Source: Formicarius rufipectus
Lineage: Eukaryota > Chordata > Aves > Passeriformes > Formicariidae
Direction: 5' to 3'
NCBI GenBank assembly: GCA_013399695.1
Contig: VXAU01004792.1
Coordinates: forward strand, 101,848-165,847
Length of the DNA stretch: 64,000 nt
Shown here: piece after piece, positions 48,988 through 61,081 of the stretch
How the letters are laid out: the number at the start of each line of letters is the position of its first letter
How positions within the stretch are numbered: position 1 is the first letter of the stretch
Position numbers and translations under genes: made by a program
The notes under the pieces: generated by a model
Told to the model about the DNA's origin: nothing
The model's input: the letters and a program-made list of their open reading frames with translations, nothing else
Databases searched by the model: none

Positions 48988-51900
48988 AAATGTTGAGTAT
49001 TCCAAAGGACGATTGCCTATATAACCAGTTCAAGTAACCTTCTCTCTTTAATGAAAAAAAAAAAAAATTAGTTATTAAGATTTCTCATCTATAACTTTGT
49101 TATTCAGAGTCTGCAAATAGTAATTTTCAAAGTACTTCTTAATTTCTAGTATTATAGTGAAAAAAACAATACATAGGAAAGAAAACCAGTCTATGATATC
49201 CTTTTCAGAATTACTATCCGGAAAGGTAACACCTCATAGGAAATAGGGCCTGTCATGTTAGCAGATGCTCCACACTCCACAAGGATATGAACTGGCTCCT
49301 CCTATTAGTGATATCAGCTTTCAAAAGAAATTATGGATGAGTTGAGTGGAGAAGAGATTTTCTTTCCCTATTCAGCCAACTAGACAATTACATTTGTGGA
49401 ATCCTCAGACTGGGGTTACCTGAATTTATAATGCTGTTGATCAGCTGGTTTCCTCTGGGACAGGAGGATTTTGCTTTACCTTATAGGTGACAGTGTGCTT
49501 GTTTCTAGTTGTCTCTCCAATGTAACTTCATCTTAAGACATGCTGTTCAAACCCATGTTCTCAACCAATGCAGTCTGTAGTGCAATCCAAACTGGTATTT
49601 CTTTCCAAATAATCCTTAGAAAACAAATTTTAATGTTACACTCTAAAGTCTGCTTACTTATACTACACACCAACTATTGCTTTATAGGTGATTTATACAC
49701 TTTATGAGCAGGGAGGTGACTTTTCTAAGATTAGGTTTTGTAGTCATATTCCTTGTCCATGTAATAACTCTAGTGTACTTTGTACTAAACAAGAGATTAT
49801 TCAGTCATATAGAGTCTGATATTTCAACATTCCCTGTGTCCCCTAATTTTCTTCCATGAGTATGAAGTTTCATTATTATGTGTCTTTTTCTTCTGTGGCT
49901 TTCACTCATTTGGATTTTAATACATGGAGTCTTAGCTTCAACCTGAATTATTAAAACATTTCTACAGGGTAGATCCATAACATGGGAAAATGCTCTAAGT
50001 AAAGGCAAGGTGTCACTTTTTCTTAGTTTATGAATGTGAGAACTGCATGTGAGCAAGTTAATATTTCTACTGGCAAAAGGGACTGCCAGATGGCAGTCTA
50101 GAGGGCAACACAGAATCTGGACCCAGTTTCCACACAGACTTAACAAGAGAATTAGTAAGACATTCCATGTGAGTGCTTCCAACTGCTTTTAGTCAAGTCT
50201 CACTGATATTGCCTTTTCTTCATCTATGCTACTGGGTAGTTACCTTCTAATTTCTGCTACTGGCTCCTTTCTCCAGCTGCAGCACAGCTCATTAGCTTGG
50301 GCTCTGTTTTACACTACCACTCTGTCTGACTGTCAGTGCCATAGATCATAAATCATTCAAGGTCATGACTGGTACTTTTGTATGTTTTCTACATGGCAAC
50401 GCACATATGACCACCAAACATTGGTATTAGATCACATTGATTAGTTTCATGAGTGTTTAAATGAATTATTCATTGTAGTGAGAGCACTTAATCAGGATAT
50501 ATATTAAAATAAAAGTTTGAGTAATTATATCCTTTATTTGACAGGCACACTACATAAAGAAAGTATATTTTAAGTCTTGTACATACAGCAGTCAGAAAAG
50601 TGTAAGTGTTATTGACAACTCCCTACACAGCTTTTATGAAAGATGAAGTTCAGAAACAGAAGTTGCTTGTGGAAATTCACAAAGTGACCCACCAAGAGGG
50701 GTCAAAACAGTTCAGTCCCAGGGCACGGAGCAGATCCTAGTAATTTTCTCCAATTATCAGACTTTCCACAGCAAATTTGACAAACTAAATGCACTTAGTG
50801 TTAAATGCTAGCCTGGAAACTCCAGTTAGATGAAGCTAATAGTAAACTATTTTGCATGCCTTTCAGCAAGAGCTGAGTAAAAGATTGGGATGCTTCTTTG
50901 CTAAAGTAGGTTTTTCAAATCAGCCACTTTTCTGTTCGACTTATACACGTCACCAAAAAGCAAAGAAATTCTGCAGCAGAGAAACAAGAAGTTTTAAAGA
51001 AATCAAGCAAATCCAACTTAAGTCTTTCAACTGTTTTGACCACTAAAATGCTGTCTGTCTGCAAAATGTAAAGCTGTTTCAGGTGAAAAATACAGCATCA
51101 GCAGCAAAATAAGACAGGTGAGATATATTCTTCCCAACTGGCCTGGTCCTGGGGAATTGTATCTTCATGATTAATTAATATGAATGCTAGAGTGAAATGC
51201 AAAAAATTGCCTTTGACAGGGAATACTGGAGTATTTCAAAAGCAAAGGAAAATATACTTTGACAGATTAAAGGACAAAATGCCATACTTTGCCTTCCTTA
51301 AACTGCACTTAATCATATGGATTGATGTGTTAGAACCATTTGAGAAGACAGAGTAGACAACGTGACAGAAAAAAACCATCTGATTGAATCTGGTTTAACT
51401 TTAATGGAGAAAGGAAGTCTTTACTTCCCTTGTCAGTAGGCTGACAGAATTAGACAGCCATTGGCATATGGATTATCTTAATTGAACTTCATTAACACAA
51501 AAAAGTATTGGAAAAATTTCAAAGTAGATACTATAGCAGAATGGAGTTCAAGAGTGTGGCCTTTGTATCAGTTCAGTCTTCCTCTTCCCCCATGTCATCA
51601 AAGAGCTGTGACTTATGTAACAATATTTGGGTTTTTCTTAAAGCTTGGTTAAAACAAAGGTAGTCACTTTTTTCATTGGCCTTTTTCAGACTGCACTGCC
51701 ATTGCTGTCACAGCATGCATTGTAATGTTGATCAGATTAAAAGTCACAAGGTCCAGAATTTTTCTATGTCTGAAAAATTATATAGCTAAGTATCAGTACT
51801 CTTCGACTATAGCCCTACTGATACATACAGGGGTTGGGGCAAGGAGGAAGGATTTAATTTTAATAATGGAGTTATCTAGTTCAGCCAAAATCTTCATAAA

Positions 51901-52959
51901 ACAAAAATGACAAATGATATATTACTTCTTTGTCACTTCTTTCTTGTCTGACAAATAACAAGCTCACATAAGAAGCAATAACCATCAAACATTATTTTCA
52001 AATCTGTTGCAAGGCTAACATACAGACATCTCTGCATTTCTTACTGATTAAAACGAGTTCTTTGTTGGTGTATTTTTTCAAAATAATTTATACTAAAGGC
52101 CATGTTTTAGAAAAATTGTGTTTCTTTTTAAAAAGCCACCTCACTACACATTGCCTGTAAATGTCAACATGAATGCCAGCATTGTGTAATAGATGAATAA
52201 TTGCCATAGAAATCGTAGTTATGAAACATCAAATTCAGGGCAGATGACATTCTTGCATGACAAGATCACTTAGAACTGATAACTTAAACTTGAAAACTCA
52301 TGTACAATCTATTTACCACCTGATCATTGTGCAATACTTTTCATCCATTCATTCATTTTATAACAAATAGATATATCACATTCTGGGGAGTGAGACCAAT
52401 CTTTTTGCTGGGTATCTCATGACTGTGACAAAGCTCTGATTTGTTATAAATGCAAAAATATGGATAATGAAAAAAAAGCTTTTGTAACAATGTTAATGAT
52501 GTTAAGATAGTGACTTGACTTTACAGTGAAATGAAAGTAATAGAAAGATACAAAATTTTGTAAAACAAAGATATTCTACTTTCTTCTTTCAAAACTTAAG
52601 TTCTTGATAATACATACTATACACACTGATGCTGAAAAGTACATTCTTCCATTTATAAATAAGAAAGGTGTATTGTCTTCTCCTAGCAGAAACATATGGA
52701 ATAGTTGCCCATTTCTTTTCAGTTGAGTAGTGAACAGTGACTTGTGCAGGTGACAATGTCCTGAAATCATGTTGAAATATTCATCAATTTATCACGGAAT
52801 ATACTTCATTCAAAGATAATCCTACTTAAGAAGGAATCAAGAAAGTTAATTTTCTAGACAAAAAGTTCATTTAACGTCTAAACATAACTTGTGCATTTGA
52901 AAATCATGCTGTGCTGAAATGTCCCCTTTAGTCAAACATATGCAGCAAAATCCTATTCT
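48988..52959. other. Non-coding sequence, no supported gene
   Basis: A minus-strand frame at 49805-50182 (125 codons) begins with a hydrophobic, signal-peptide-like stretch but has no recognisable family; it is treated as probably chance. An A-run is at about 49053-49066. Otherwise AT-rich sequence with no recognised repeat. Confidence 0.5.
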
Positions 52960-53261
52960 GAGGGTGTCCTGGTTTTAGTAGCCAGGATCAGTTTGTCACT
53001 GTGTAGGTGTGTATTCTAAAGCCTCTATGCCATTTTTTCCCATGAACTGCTCACAATGGCGCATTAGCAGCTATTGTCTAAGGCACAGCACACCCCTCAG
53101 GCTACAAGATGGGTATTTTGGAACTTCTGTGAGATAAGGAAATTCTTCTGCCTCCACACCCACCTGAGGGGTCATGTCTGCTAATGGCCCATCAGGGGTA
53201 TCAAAAATAGGTCATTGTTTATGTCACAGAGTAAATCACCCATTGTTTAAGTCTCCACCCT

Positions 53262-53297
53262 GGGGCGGGGACTGGGCGGAGCCTATGTGGATATAAG
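53262..53297 (+). promoter_or_regulatory. LTR promoter: two GC boxes and TATA box
   Basis: ggggcgggg (53262-53270) and gggcgg (53274-53279) are Sp1-type sites just upstream of atataag (53291-53297). Spacing suits RNA polymerase II start about 25-30 bases further on, near 53320. Whether it is still active cannot be told from sequence. Confidence 0.65.
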
Positions 53298-53694
53298 CAG
53301 AGGATTTTTTTGGGCCTGGGAGCTCTCTTCAGATCCAGAGGAGGACCAGAGCCATGAAGAGACTGAGACTGCCACCAGACGGCAACCATCACTTTCACCA
53401 GCAGAGGATTTGCACTGCTCTTCGGAGGGACACGCCAAAGCTTTTTCTTCCCATCCACCAACCCCCGGGGGCAACCCAGTACCGGCTACTCATCTCATCA
53501 CCTGCGGTCTGTAAAATACCTCCATGCCCACCAGGGACAGAGACTAGGGGAGGGAAGGGTTTTTGCTCAGTTTTTTTTTTTTTTTTCTATTTTACTTGTT
53601 TATTTCTGGTTGGTTTTGTTTGTCTTAAATACATACATAGATATATATATAAATTATAGCTAGGAACTGTTATCCTTCCATTTATCATATCTTA

Positions 53695-53700
53695 ATTAAA
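53695..53700 (+). terminator. LTR polyadenylation-type signal ATTAAA
   Basis: The hexamer attaaa lies near the 3' end of the LTR, about 75 bases before its end. No canonical AATAAA was seen in the downstream half, so this is the best candidate signal. Confidence 0.45.
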
Positions 53701-53728
53701 ATTTGTTTAGAAATTGAAGGAGAATTGT

Positions 53729-53780
53729 CCCTCTGTCTTAGTTATAAATTTTTCTAAGCTCTCTAAACTTAGACAGAGGG
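53729..53780. repeat. Inverted repeat spanning the LTR 3' edge and target duplication
   Basis: ccctctgtct (53729-53738) is the exact reverse complement of agacagaggg (53771-53780), and a further agtt/aact block pairs after one mismatch. The right arm includes the last five LTR bases and all five bases of the target duplication, which would not be expected if the boundary were correct and the hairpin were part of the LTR family. Confidence 0.85.
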
Positions 53781-56700
53781 GAAGAGACATATTTAAAGCT
53801 CATCCAGAGCAGAAGAGTATCTAATACATGAGTTGGATTTTGAGCAAGCAGAGCCTCCTTTTACCTCTGAGATAGGAGAGTGAATGTCTACACAAAAGTA
53901 TTTCTACAAAGTCTTGAATTTCCAATGCATATTACAAGGTTCATATGTATACATTTTATTGGGACCACTTTGTTGAACTTCCAGCACAAATAGATAACTG
54001 GGCTCAGATTGTCTTTATATCTGTAATGCCAGGGTTTGTTCCCTTTGCTTTTCCCAGAATATAACCAAAGATGTTAGTGGTGATTTAAGGGTGGGAGATA
54101 AAAAGAAATTGCTGCAAATAACATGGTCACTTAAAGAAACAGTTCAAGTCATTGTGCCAGAACTAACCCACCAAAAGCTGCAAAAGGGTCAGAAAGATGA
54201 AGGGGCAACATGAACATCATCTAATTCCCAGGTTTTAATTTTTTGATTCTGTTCTGCATTCTTTCAATTTAACATATTTGATGTAGTGAGCTTTATTAGT
54301 AAATAAAGGTTAGGATCCCAGTTTTTCTAGATATTTTAAAAAGGTATAGTAAATCACATCAACATCATAGGGGCTGCTAGAAAGATGGAAGAGGGAGAAA
54401 AGTAGCAGAGGGGAAGAAAAGGCATACACAGTAACAGGGAAAAGATTTACCCGAGCTATACAGCAATAAAGACACCTCAGGTTTCTTTACTGGCATTTTA
54501 CTGGTCTACTTGCTGATTGAGGCCAAATCTCATTTACAAAAACTTAACTTTATTTATCTATCCCACAAGATGTGCAAATCAAAATTTCTATTTAAATGTT
54601 ATTTATGGAAGTCTCCTTATGCAAGAAGTTTCATGAAAGAAGTGTGACTCTTTTTAAAGAAAATCCTCCCCATCCCCCTAAAAAAACCAAACCAAACCAA
54701 AAAAACCCCAAACAAACCCAATCCCAAACAAACTAAAACAAAACAATAACAAAACCCAGCCAACAAAAATCCCAACCAAACAAACAAAAAACCCCTTCCC
54801 TTAAAGAATACCTGTGAGACATAGAAACAGAGTTGATACTATGAGTCGAATGCAGATCACTCTCTCCAGCACAGCTGAGGACCACTATGAAAACAACTAT
54901 TAAAGTTCTCCTCAATTAAAAGGATGTAGAGAAAAAGACTGGCAAGAGCATGATGAAGACTCAGTTTAGGGGATGAATTAAATGGAAATCTTCTGTGGCC
55001 TCTCAGATAATTAACTGTAAAGTTTACTGTAGAAGACTTTAGATACTTACTCTCTGGCATTGAGATTGTATTTAGAGGCCAGGGAACAATATCATTAGCT
55101 GTTATTAGAGTTATAGAAAGATTCTGGTTCAAACACTGAATACATCAGGAGTAATTGGCAACAGATTGCCTGAAATAGTCAATAAATATTGTTTCATCTA
55201 AATTTTCATACTATGACAAAAAAAGAGATTTTCCCTAGGGAAATGTCATTGGAGGTTTCATTCTCATATATAATAACCTTTTATTACTCATAATTTAGAG
55301 AACATAAAAAAAAATAAGACTAAGCACAAATGTAATCATCCTCTTATATGTTATGAGTATCACATAATTATGCTTTGCTTTCGCGATATTACATATGGAA
55401 ACTATCAATTGAATACAAAACTCTTTCCCTGAAAAGTTTAAAATGTCCTAGTGTTTTAATATTGCTTATATGTTCATAATTCTAAACAAGATCTGTTATT
55501 TTCAAGATAAAACTCACCAGGTTGTCTGAAGATACTTTGTTCTGTCTTGAGGAGGAGTTCATTTTTCATGTGTATCATACCATATCAAAGCTCGTGATAT
55601 GACCTTTAATTTATTTTATTCTCTCCCTTATGTTTGATGCTAATGACGTCTGGATTTTTTTTAGATGCACAGAATTTTTAGCTATCCCATTAAGTCATGA
55701 TGAAGTTTACAATAGCTGAGACATCTGGCCTGGATATGATACATATGAAAGATAGTCACCTCACAAATCTGGAGTTTGTGGCACTTGAGAGAGATTAGTC
55801 ATGAGGGTTACTTTAAAGCTTTCTTCGATAAAGATATCAGACACATCTCCCAAATGTAAAATGGCGCTCTGTCTCCTGAAGAATATAATAAAGGTGACTA
55901 TGAAGGAGAATTGGGTGGCCCAGGATGTATGGTAGCAGACTATGAAGCAGTTCACCTCTAAGCCATGTGCTGGAAACTCTTAATGGCCTGTGAGATTTAT
56001 GCAAAACCAATGAAATAATTGTTAAATACACTGTTTAGTCCTATTGCACTTATGGAGGCTCTATTATAACTTAAAAGCCAGGAATAATGTGCATTAGAAA
56101 TGACAAACTGCATCACTTGCTGTAAACCATCAGGGCATTTTGAAATCATTTTCTCTGAAAATTTTTAATAAAATTGAGCATAATAAAAAAGGGAGGAAGC
56201 TTCCATGCATGGCATTTTCAATATCACCTCCTTACTTAGCAGAACAAAGATTTACTTCATGGAGTTAAGAAAGCAATATAGTAGCAACAGTCTCTTCTTG
56301 TTCAAAAATACAAGGAGGGAGGCAGGTGTCCAACTCTACTCACAGAATTTCTTCAGAAAAGTGTGGAGACCCACCTCAACCTGGAGGGGTTAAATTGTTA
56401 AATTATCAGAAGAGTGCAACAGTCATGGAGCCACAAAGTAGTTCAGATAAGTAATGGCTACTAAAGCTACAGGAATTACAAAGGAAGGAGACCATTTTCT
56501 CTAACACTGCTTTGGAGTGGGGGAACTGCTTCTGTGTAGTTCATGTATTTCAGTCTAGACAGACAAACCCATGTTTAAATAAAGACAAACTCCAGAACTG
56601 AGGAAAGATCAGAGTTTGGAACTGACCATTCTTTTTGGCTCCTTTTTCTGCCCATAAAATGAACCTGGCATTTATGTATCTTGGTGCTAGCCCACTTAAA

Positions 56701-57587
56701 CAACTGGAGACAGGCCGTTCTTGTGATGCCTTAGTAGCACTATGCTTAAGGCATTTTTCCAGGAGGTGGGTTTGAATGCACTCAAAGCTACTACCAGATA
56801 GTCCCAAGCCTCCTATCTTCCAGATCAGAATGCTGAACTCATTTCAGTTAATTATCTGAAGGTAATGGCCAGCATAACCCCTTTTAAGATGAATTATTCC
56901 TGCAGATATAGGTACCTTCATTAAGTAGTAACTTGACAGTAATGGAAGCATCTAACATGCCACTACATTTTATAAATTTAGACTTGAAGAGGCATGAGAG
57001 TTGCCTCCTACAGACATACCACTACACTTACTGTTTCTTGATGCCTGACCTTAAATGGCTTCATACTCTGTGTGAGGTTTTTGAGAAGCATTTTTCAGAT
57101 GTATCTGACTACATGCTGTCTACATAGTGTGATATCAATTTTTTTATCTTCTATAAAGTGAGCTTGTGTCTTATGAGAACATGTCTTTAGTTTTAGAAAA
57201 GCACAGAGCACTGTAGTGCTGGACAATGTGCTAGGAGATATGGAATCTGTATGGTTCTGTAAGGCAGAGACACATCATTTTATTCTTCAAGAAGAATCAC
57301 TGAATAACACACAGTTTCAGGGATACAGGCTTGTTCTAAATGTTAAGGCTGTAGTTGCACAATTCCAAAAGCAGGTGATATTTATAGAGCTTTGTTTTGA
57401 TTGTGTCTGTGCTATGAACAGTCTTATAAAACTGGACCAGTAATTCTAGTGCATTTTATAAATGTTTTTTATATAGATCTTACTTATTAAGATTTTACTG
57501 CCAGATTTTGTATGTTTTTAAAAGGTGTGTATGAAAAATGGGTTAGATATTCAATCAGCCAGAGAGAACATAGGTATGGGAATAATG
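53781..57587. other. AT-rich non-coding sequence, no gene seen
   Basis: Nothing coding was recognised. An A/C-rich tract lies at 54680-54794. Short reading frames on both strands have no known domains. Confidence 0.55.
54680..54794 (+). repeat. A/C-rich low-complexity tract
   Basis: About 115 bases of AAACC and AAAC units, fourth of the plus-strand A/C-rich tracts in the window. Confidence 0.9.
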
Positions 57588-57647
57588 AAATCACAGAATC
57601 AACTAGGTTGGAAAAGACCTCTCAGATCACTGAGTCCAAGCTATGAT
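57588..57647 (-). mobile_element. CR1 LINE, 3' terminal part, left of nested LTR
   Basis: On the plus strand 'tcacagaatcaactaggttggaaaagacct' onward is the reverse complement of the CR1 3' terminus; the order resumes at 58283 with 'cccaacaccaccttgtcaa'. The two parts were one minus-strand CR1 before the LTR inserted. Confidence 0.9.
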
Positions 57648-57651
57648 GCAA

Positions 57652-58282
57652 TGTCAGGGGTAGCGAGCTGGAGATCGCTCCTCAGAAACTGTCACCAGAA
57701 GAATATCAATGCTGGAGGAGCGCTTACTGTTATGAAGAGGAGTACAGACCCTTTACTATTCCACAGCAGAGAATGTGGAAAGACTGTTTTTAAAATAATG
57801 GACTAACAGAATCATCTGGACTGTGACAGTTCTTGTCTGTTTTATATATAAGGTTCTATATAGTTTTATATTAGTTGTGTTATATGTTCACTACTGTTGT
57901 TTAAAAATTTTCCATTATAGTTATATAGAGTTGTCACGTAAGTTTGTTCTCATTGGTTGACTTTTGCTGCGTTATTATTCATGTTCTTGTTGTTCCACCC
58001 AGTTTCCCCTTGTATGGTATTATATCCTTCCCTACATATTCAAGTTTGTAAGTTCCCTCCTCCCTATTCCCTTATTTGTTAAGCCACTCCCTTTCTTCTA
58101 GTTTGTTCCACAGCCGCCCTATAAAAGGGAGTGCTGTGGGCTTAATAAACAGTTTGCCCATTTCCCTCTCACCTTGTCTCCTTGCTTCCTTTCTCGCACC
58201 AACCTAGAACCCCTCAGCTACCCTAGAGGTAGCTGACCCTCCCCTATCGGGACTTCTCATTTTATTTTTCACTCCCGATAAC
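57652..58282 (+). mobile_element. LTR of an endogenous retrovirus (about 631 bp) inserted into a CR1
   Basis: The sequence interrupts an otherwise continuous minus-strand CR1. It starts TGTCAGGGG and ends at about TCCCGATAAC, with imperfect inverted ends and a candidate 4-bp target duplication GCAA/CCAA (57648-57651 and 58283-58286, one mismatch). A 4-bp duplication is typical of class I (gammaretrovirus-like) elements. The 3' half has a TATA box, AATAAA and pyrimidine-rich sequence ending in 'ctcccgata', and tatcggga/tcccgata form an inverted pair near 58243-58280. An alternative start at about 57824 (tgtgacag) cannot be excluded. It is a solo LTR; no viral genes flank it. Confidence 0.75.
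58120..58149 (+). promoter_or_regulatory. LTR TATA box with AATAAA 16 bases downstream
   Basis: ctataaaag (58120-58128) is followed by aataaa at 58144-58149. The expected transcription start would fall at or after the AATAAA, so the polyadenylation signal would lie in U3 rather than R. Some retroviruses use this layout, so that the signal is transcribed only from the 3' LTR. Confidence 0.6.
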
Positions 58283-58772
58283 CCAACACCACCTTGTCAA
58301 GTAGATCATGGAACTAAGTACCACATTCACTCTCCTCAACTACCTCCAGGGATGGTGAACCCACCACCTCCCTGGGCAGCCCATTCCAATGTCTGATCAC
58401 TCTCTCTGTAAAAAGTTGCTTCCTCATATCCAGTCTAAGCCTCCCCTGGAACAGCTTAAAACTATGTCCTCTTGTCCTACTGTTGGTTGCCTGGGAGAAG
58501 AGGCTGACCCCCACCTGGCTACAACCTCCTTTCAGGGAGTTATAAGGAGTGATGAGGTCTCCCCTAAGCCTCCTCTTCTCCAGCCTAAACAACACCAGCT
58601 CCCTCAGCTGCTGGTCCCACTGGCCACACTGTTCCTGATACAGGCCAGGTTGTCACTGACCTTCTTGGCCACCTGGACACACACTGGCTCCAGGTCAGCT
58701 GCTGTCCTGAAGGGGGTTGTTGTGGCCAAAGTGCAGAACCTGGCACTTGGTCTTGTTAAACATCATATCAAA
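58283..58772 (-). mobile_element. CR1 LINE, ORF2 C-terminal part, right of nested LTR
   Basis: This continues the CR1 begun at 57588. Read on the minus strand it carries the CR1 ORF2 C-terminus; the end at about 58772 is the 5' truncation point. The match is good, with relatively few gaps, so the copy is younger than the fragments at 23.7 and 39.5 kb. Confidence 0.92.
58314..58595 (-). pseudogene. CR1 ORF2 C-terminal remnant
   Basis: A 93-codon minus-strand frame holds the conserved CR1 ORF2 C-terminal tail: LEKRRLRGDLI near the start, then GGCSQVGVSLFSQ, RLDMRKQLFTERV and RHWNGLPREVVGSPSLEV. The Met is internal; the endonuclease and reverse transcriptase domains were lost by 5' truncation. 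The final residues differ from the usual ending because the frame runs into the 3' UTR side near the LTR junction. Confidence 0.9.
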
Positions 58773-61081
58773 TGACTGTAAAGACTGAGGACAAAGGGAT
58801 TTAGGCAGAACAAGTATGTCTTCTCCATAATTTTTCTACTGTTATGATGAAACTGAAACTGATGTATATGGCAAATGTCACTGTAGCCATCTTGGACTTT
58901 TTTATGTCTTCATTCTCCCTATAAAGCTGGAGCCAGAGATCATTAGGGAATGGAATTATCACATACTTGGTGGCTTTGTCTCAATCTCCAACTATTTTGG
59001 AAATGAATACATGTTTATAATTTGGAAATAACTGGAGAGCCTTTAGTAATGCATCCTAGTATTTATTAATTAGCTATTTTCTCTGGAGGTCATTTATCAT
59101 CTTATTAAATGAAATCAAATCAACTTCTTGTTGGCAACTCAGTGTGGAATAATGCATTTCTAAGAAAAATGCAAAGACTTCAGTGAATGAAAAATGTAAC
59201 CAGAAAAAGCAAAACAGAAGTCTGGAAACCTTTCCTCAGAAAAAGTTTAAGGTAATTTTGTGTAGCTGTATAGCAATATCATTTATTACATCCTCTCTAA
59301 TCCTACCAAGTTTCTGAAATGAGATAATCTGAATAATTTGATACTTTTCCACAATTTGGGGGGTATGTTTATGCTTTATGAACCATCAAACAAAGTTGTT
59401 TGAGATGGATGTGTCTAATGATATTCTGTTTTGCGTATTCAGTCGCTGGACTTGGCTTTGTTTCTCTCACAGAATGATGGAAACTAGTAGTGGGTAGTTT
59501 GGGTCTACTGTGTAATTGGAGTTGGCTGCCAGCACTCTTGATATTGAAGCTTGCCCAGAATTGATTTCAACTGATAAGAAAAGAAAAATTAATTATGGAG
59601 AGTTTTATGCTAATAAGACAATTTTACTGAATCTGTTTTTGGAGATTTTTATTTGATTACTTGAACATAATAATAAAGGATTGGCCAGATCTTGGCTATT
59701 CCCAGTTCTCAAGGATAATATAAGAAGTGCAACTAACTATGGCTTCTGAGTGCACACAGTCTCTCAAAAGAACAGATTAAAAAAATACAAGGAATTCAGG
59801 GAAAAATATAGTACAGAGGATAAAGGAAAATGGAGTGAGTACCAAATTTTTCCAGAGACCAGGTAGCAAGACCTGGAATAAAGGTCTTGAGGCTGTCTCT
59901 TTTAGGAAATCATGAGAGGAAAAAAATTGATTTGGTTAGCTTCTTTACATTTATTTTGTAGGTTACGACTTCAAAATGTGTCTGGAATAATCCCTTCCAT
60001 TGTATAGTTTAGCTGTCTTTGGAAAAAAAATAGAATCAAGATGTCATGATTTTCCTGCTAATAATGACATTTCTAGCTGGCCCATTATTACTGTAGTCTT
60101 CTGCCAGGCTGCATTCTTTCAGGCTGCAAACACTCAACTTATATGAGTAATACAAGTTGAGCTTATGCAAACAGTGTTGACTAAAGATTTTTCCTAGCCT
60201 AAAGGGTTGCTTAAAGAGTGTGCTTAAATATTTGGCATTACAATAGCAAGCCTGAGATCCTGCCTATAAGTAATTTATGACAAAACACCTGCATGAATTA
60301 GATGAAAGAAACTGAGTATGCTGAATTATTGCATGAATAACTAAACTGAAATAGCTTCATATGGCCATACAAAAAAGTTGAGAGGCTAAGTAATTATTTT
60401 CAGTTATTGTGATGCATAAAAAGTAGGTCTTGTTGAAAAATGTGTTATGTGGTTTTGGGTTTTATTTTTCATACAAAATCAAAAATCTGTCTGAGAAAGG
60501 ATACTATTTTGGTATTGTATTCCAAAATTTCTCCAAGTAAAATGATTATATTTCACATAAAGTTTCAATTAAAATAGCTTTATCAGATAAACAGATAATG
60601 GAATCAGATAATGCAATATACATTCATACTTTTCTATAGGAATGGTGAATCATCTTGTTTTTCCCCATGCCTCACTGTCCCTTTTTATTCCCTTAAGACA
60701 AGGCACAAAACTCATCGAGCAAAGCTGTAATGTACTGATTATCTGCTGCCGGGCACTGGACACTGGAAAGCAAGACAACCATAGGATGTGGAAAGCAGAG
60801 AAAACTGCAACATTTTCAAAGAAATGTTAATTTGTGAACTCACAGCTCACATATTGAACATCATTTTGAGTTCTTCAGCCAGTGGAACTGGTATTCAGCG
60901 TTGTTTTCCTCTGTAAACAAAAGCTTCCAAGCTTCAATTTAACACTTATTTTACAGGAGTTTAAGTAAAATAGGAGACCCAGTGGTTTATTGCTTTCTTA
61001 AATTACTTATTATCTAAGTGCCTGAGGCTTAGTAATGATGTCATGTGTTCTTTACACCTTTTTTTGATCAAGTTCTGTGTT
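58773..61081. other. AT-rich non-coding sequence, no gene seen
   Basis: Only short reading frames. Its last part may belong to the provirus LTR, whose 5' edge is uncertain. Confidence 0.5.

Larger units (their letters stand above)
52965..53775 (+). mobile_element. Solo LTR of an endogenous retrovirus (811 bp), ERVL-like
   Basis: The element starts TGTCCTGGTTTT and ends TTAGACA, so the ends are TGTC/GACA inverted, and it is flanked by an identical 5-bp duplication, GAGGG, at 52960-52964 and 53776-53780. A 5-bp duplication fits the class III (ERVL-type) elements common in songbirds, many of whose LTRs also begin TGTCCTGG. Inside are two GC boxes (ggggcgggg at 53262-53270, gggcgg at 53274-53279), a TATA box at 53291-53297, a T-rich stretch at about 53571-53586 and an ATTAAA polyadenylation-type signal at 53695-53700. 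No internal viral genes are present, so it is a recombined solo LTR. Short open frames within it are not genes. The hairpin overlapping its 3' edge leaves that boundary slightly uncertain. Confidence 0.85.

Noticed and set aside
53287..53659. Open frames of 75-101 codons on the plus strand
   Set aside because: They sit wholly inside the solo LTR, downstream of its TATA box; no similarity to a viral or host protein.
57525..57806. 93-codon plus-strand frame
   Set aside because: It runs across the CR1/LTR junction and so combines two unrelated repeats.
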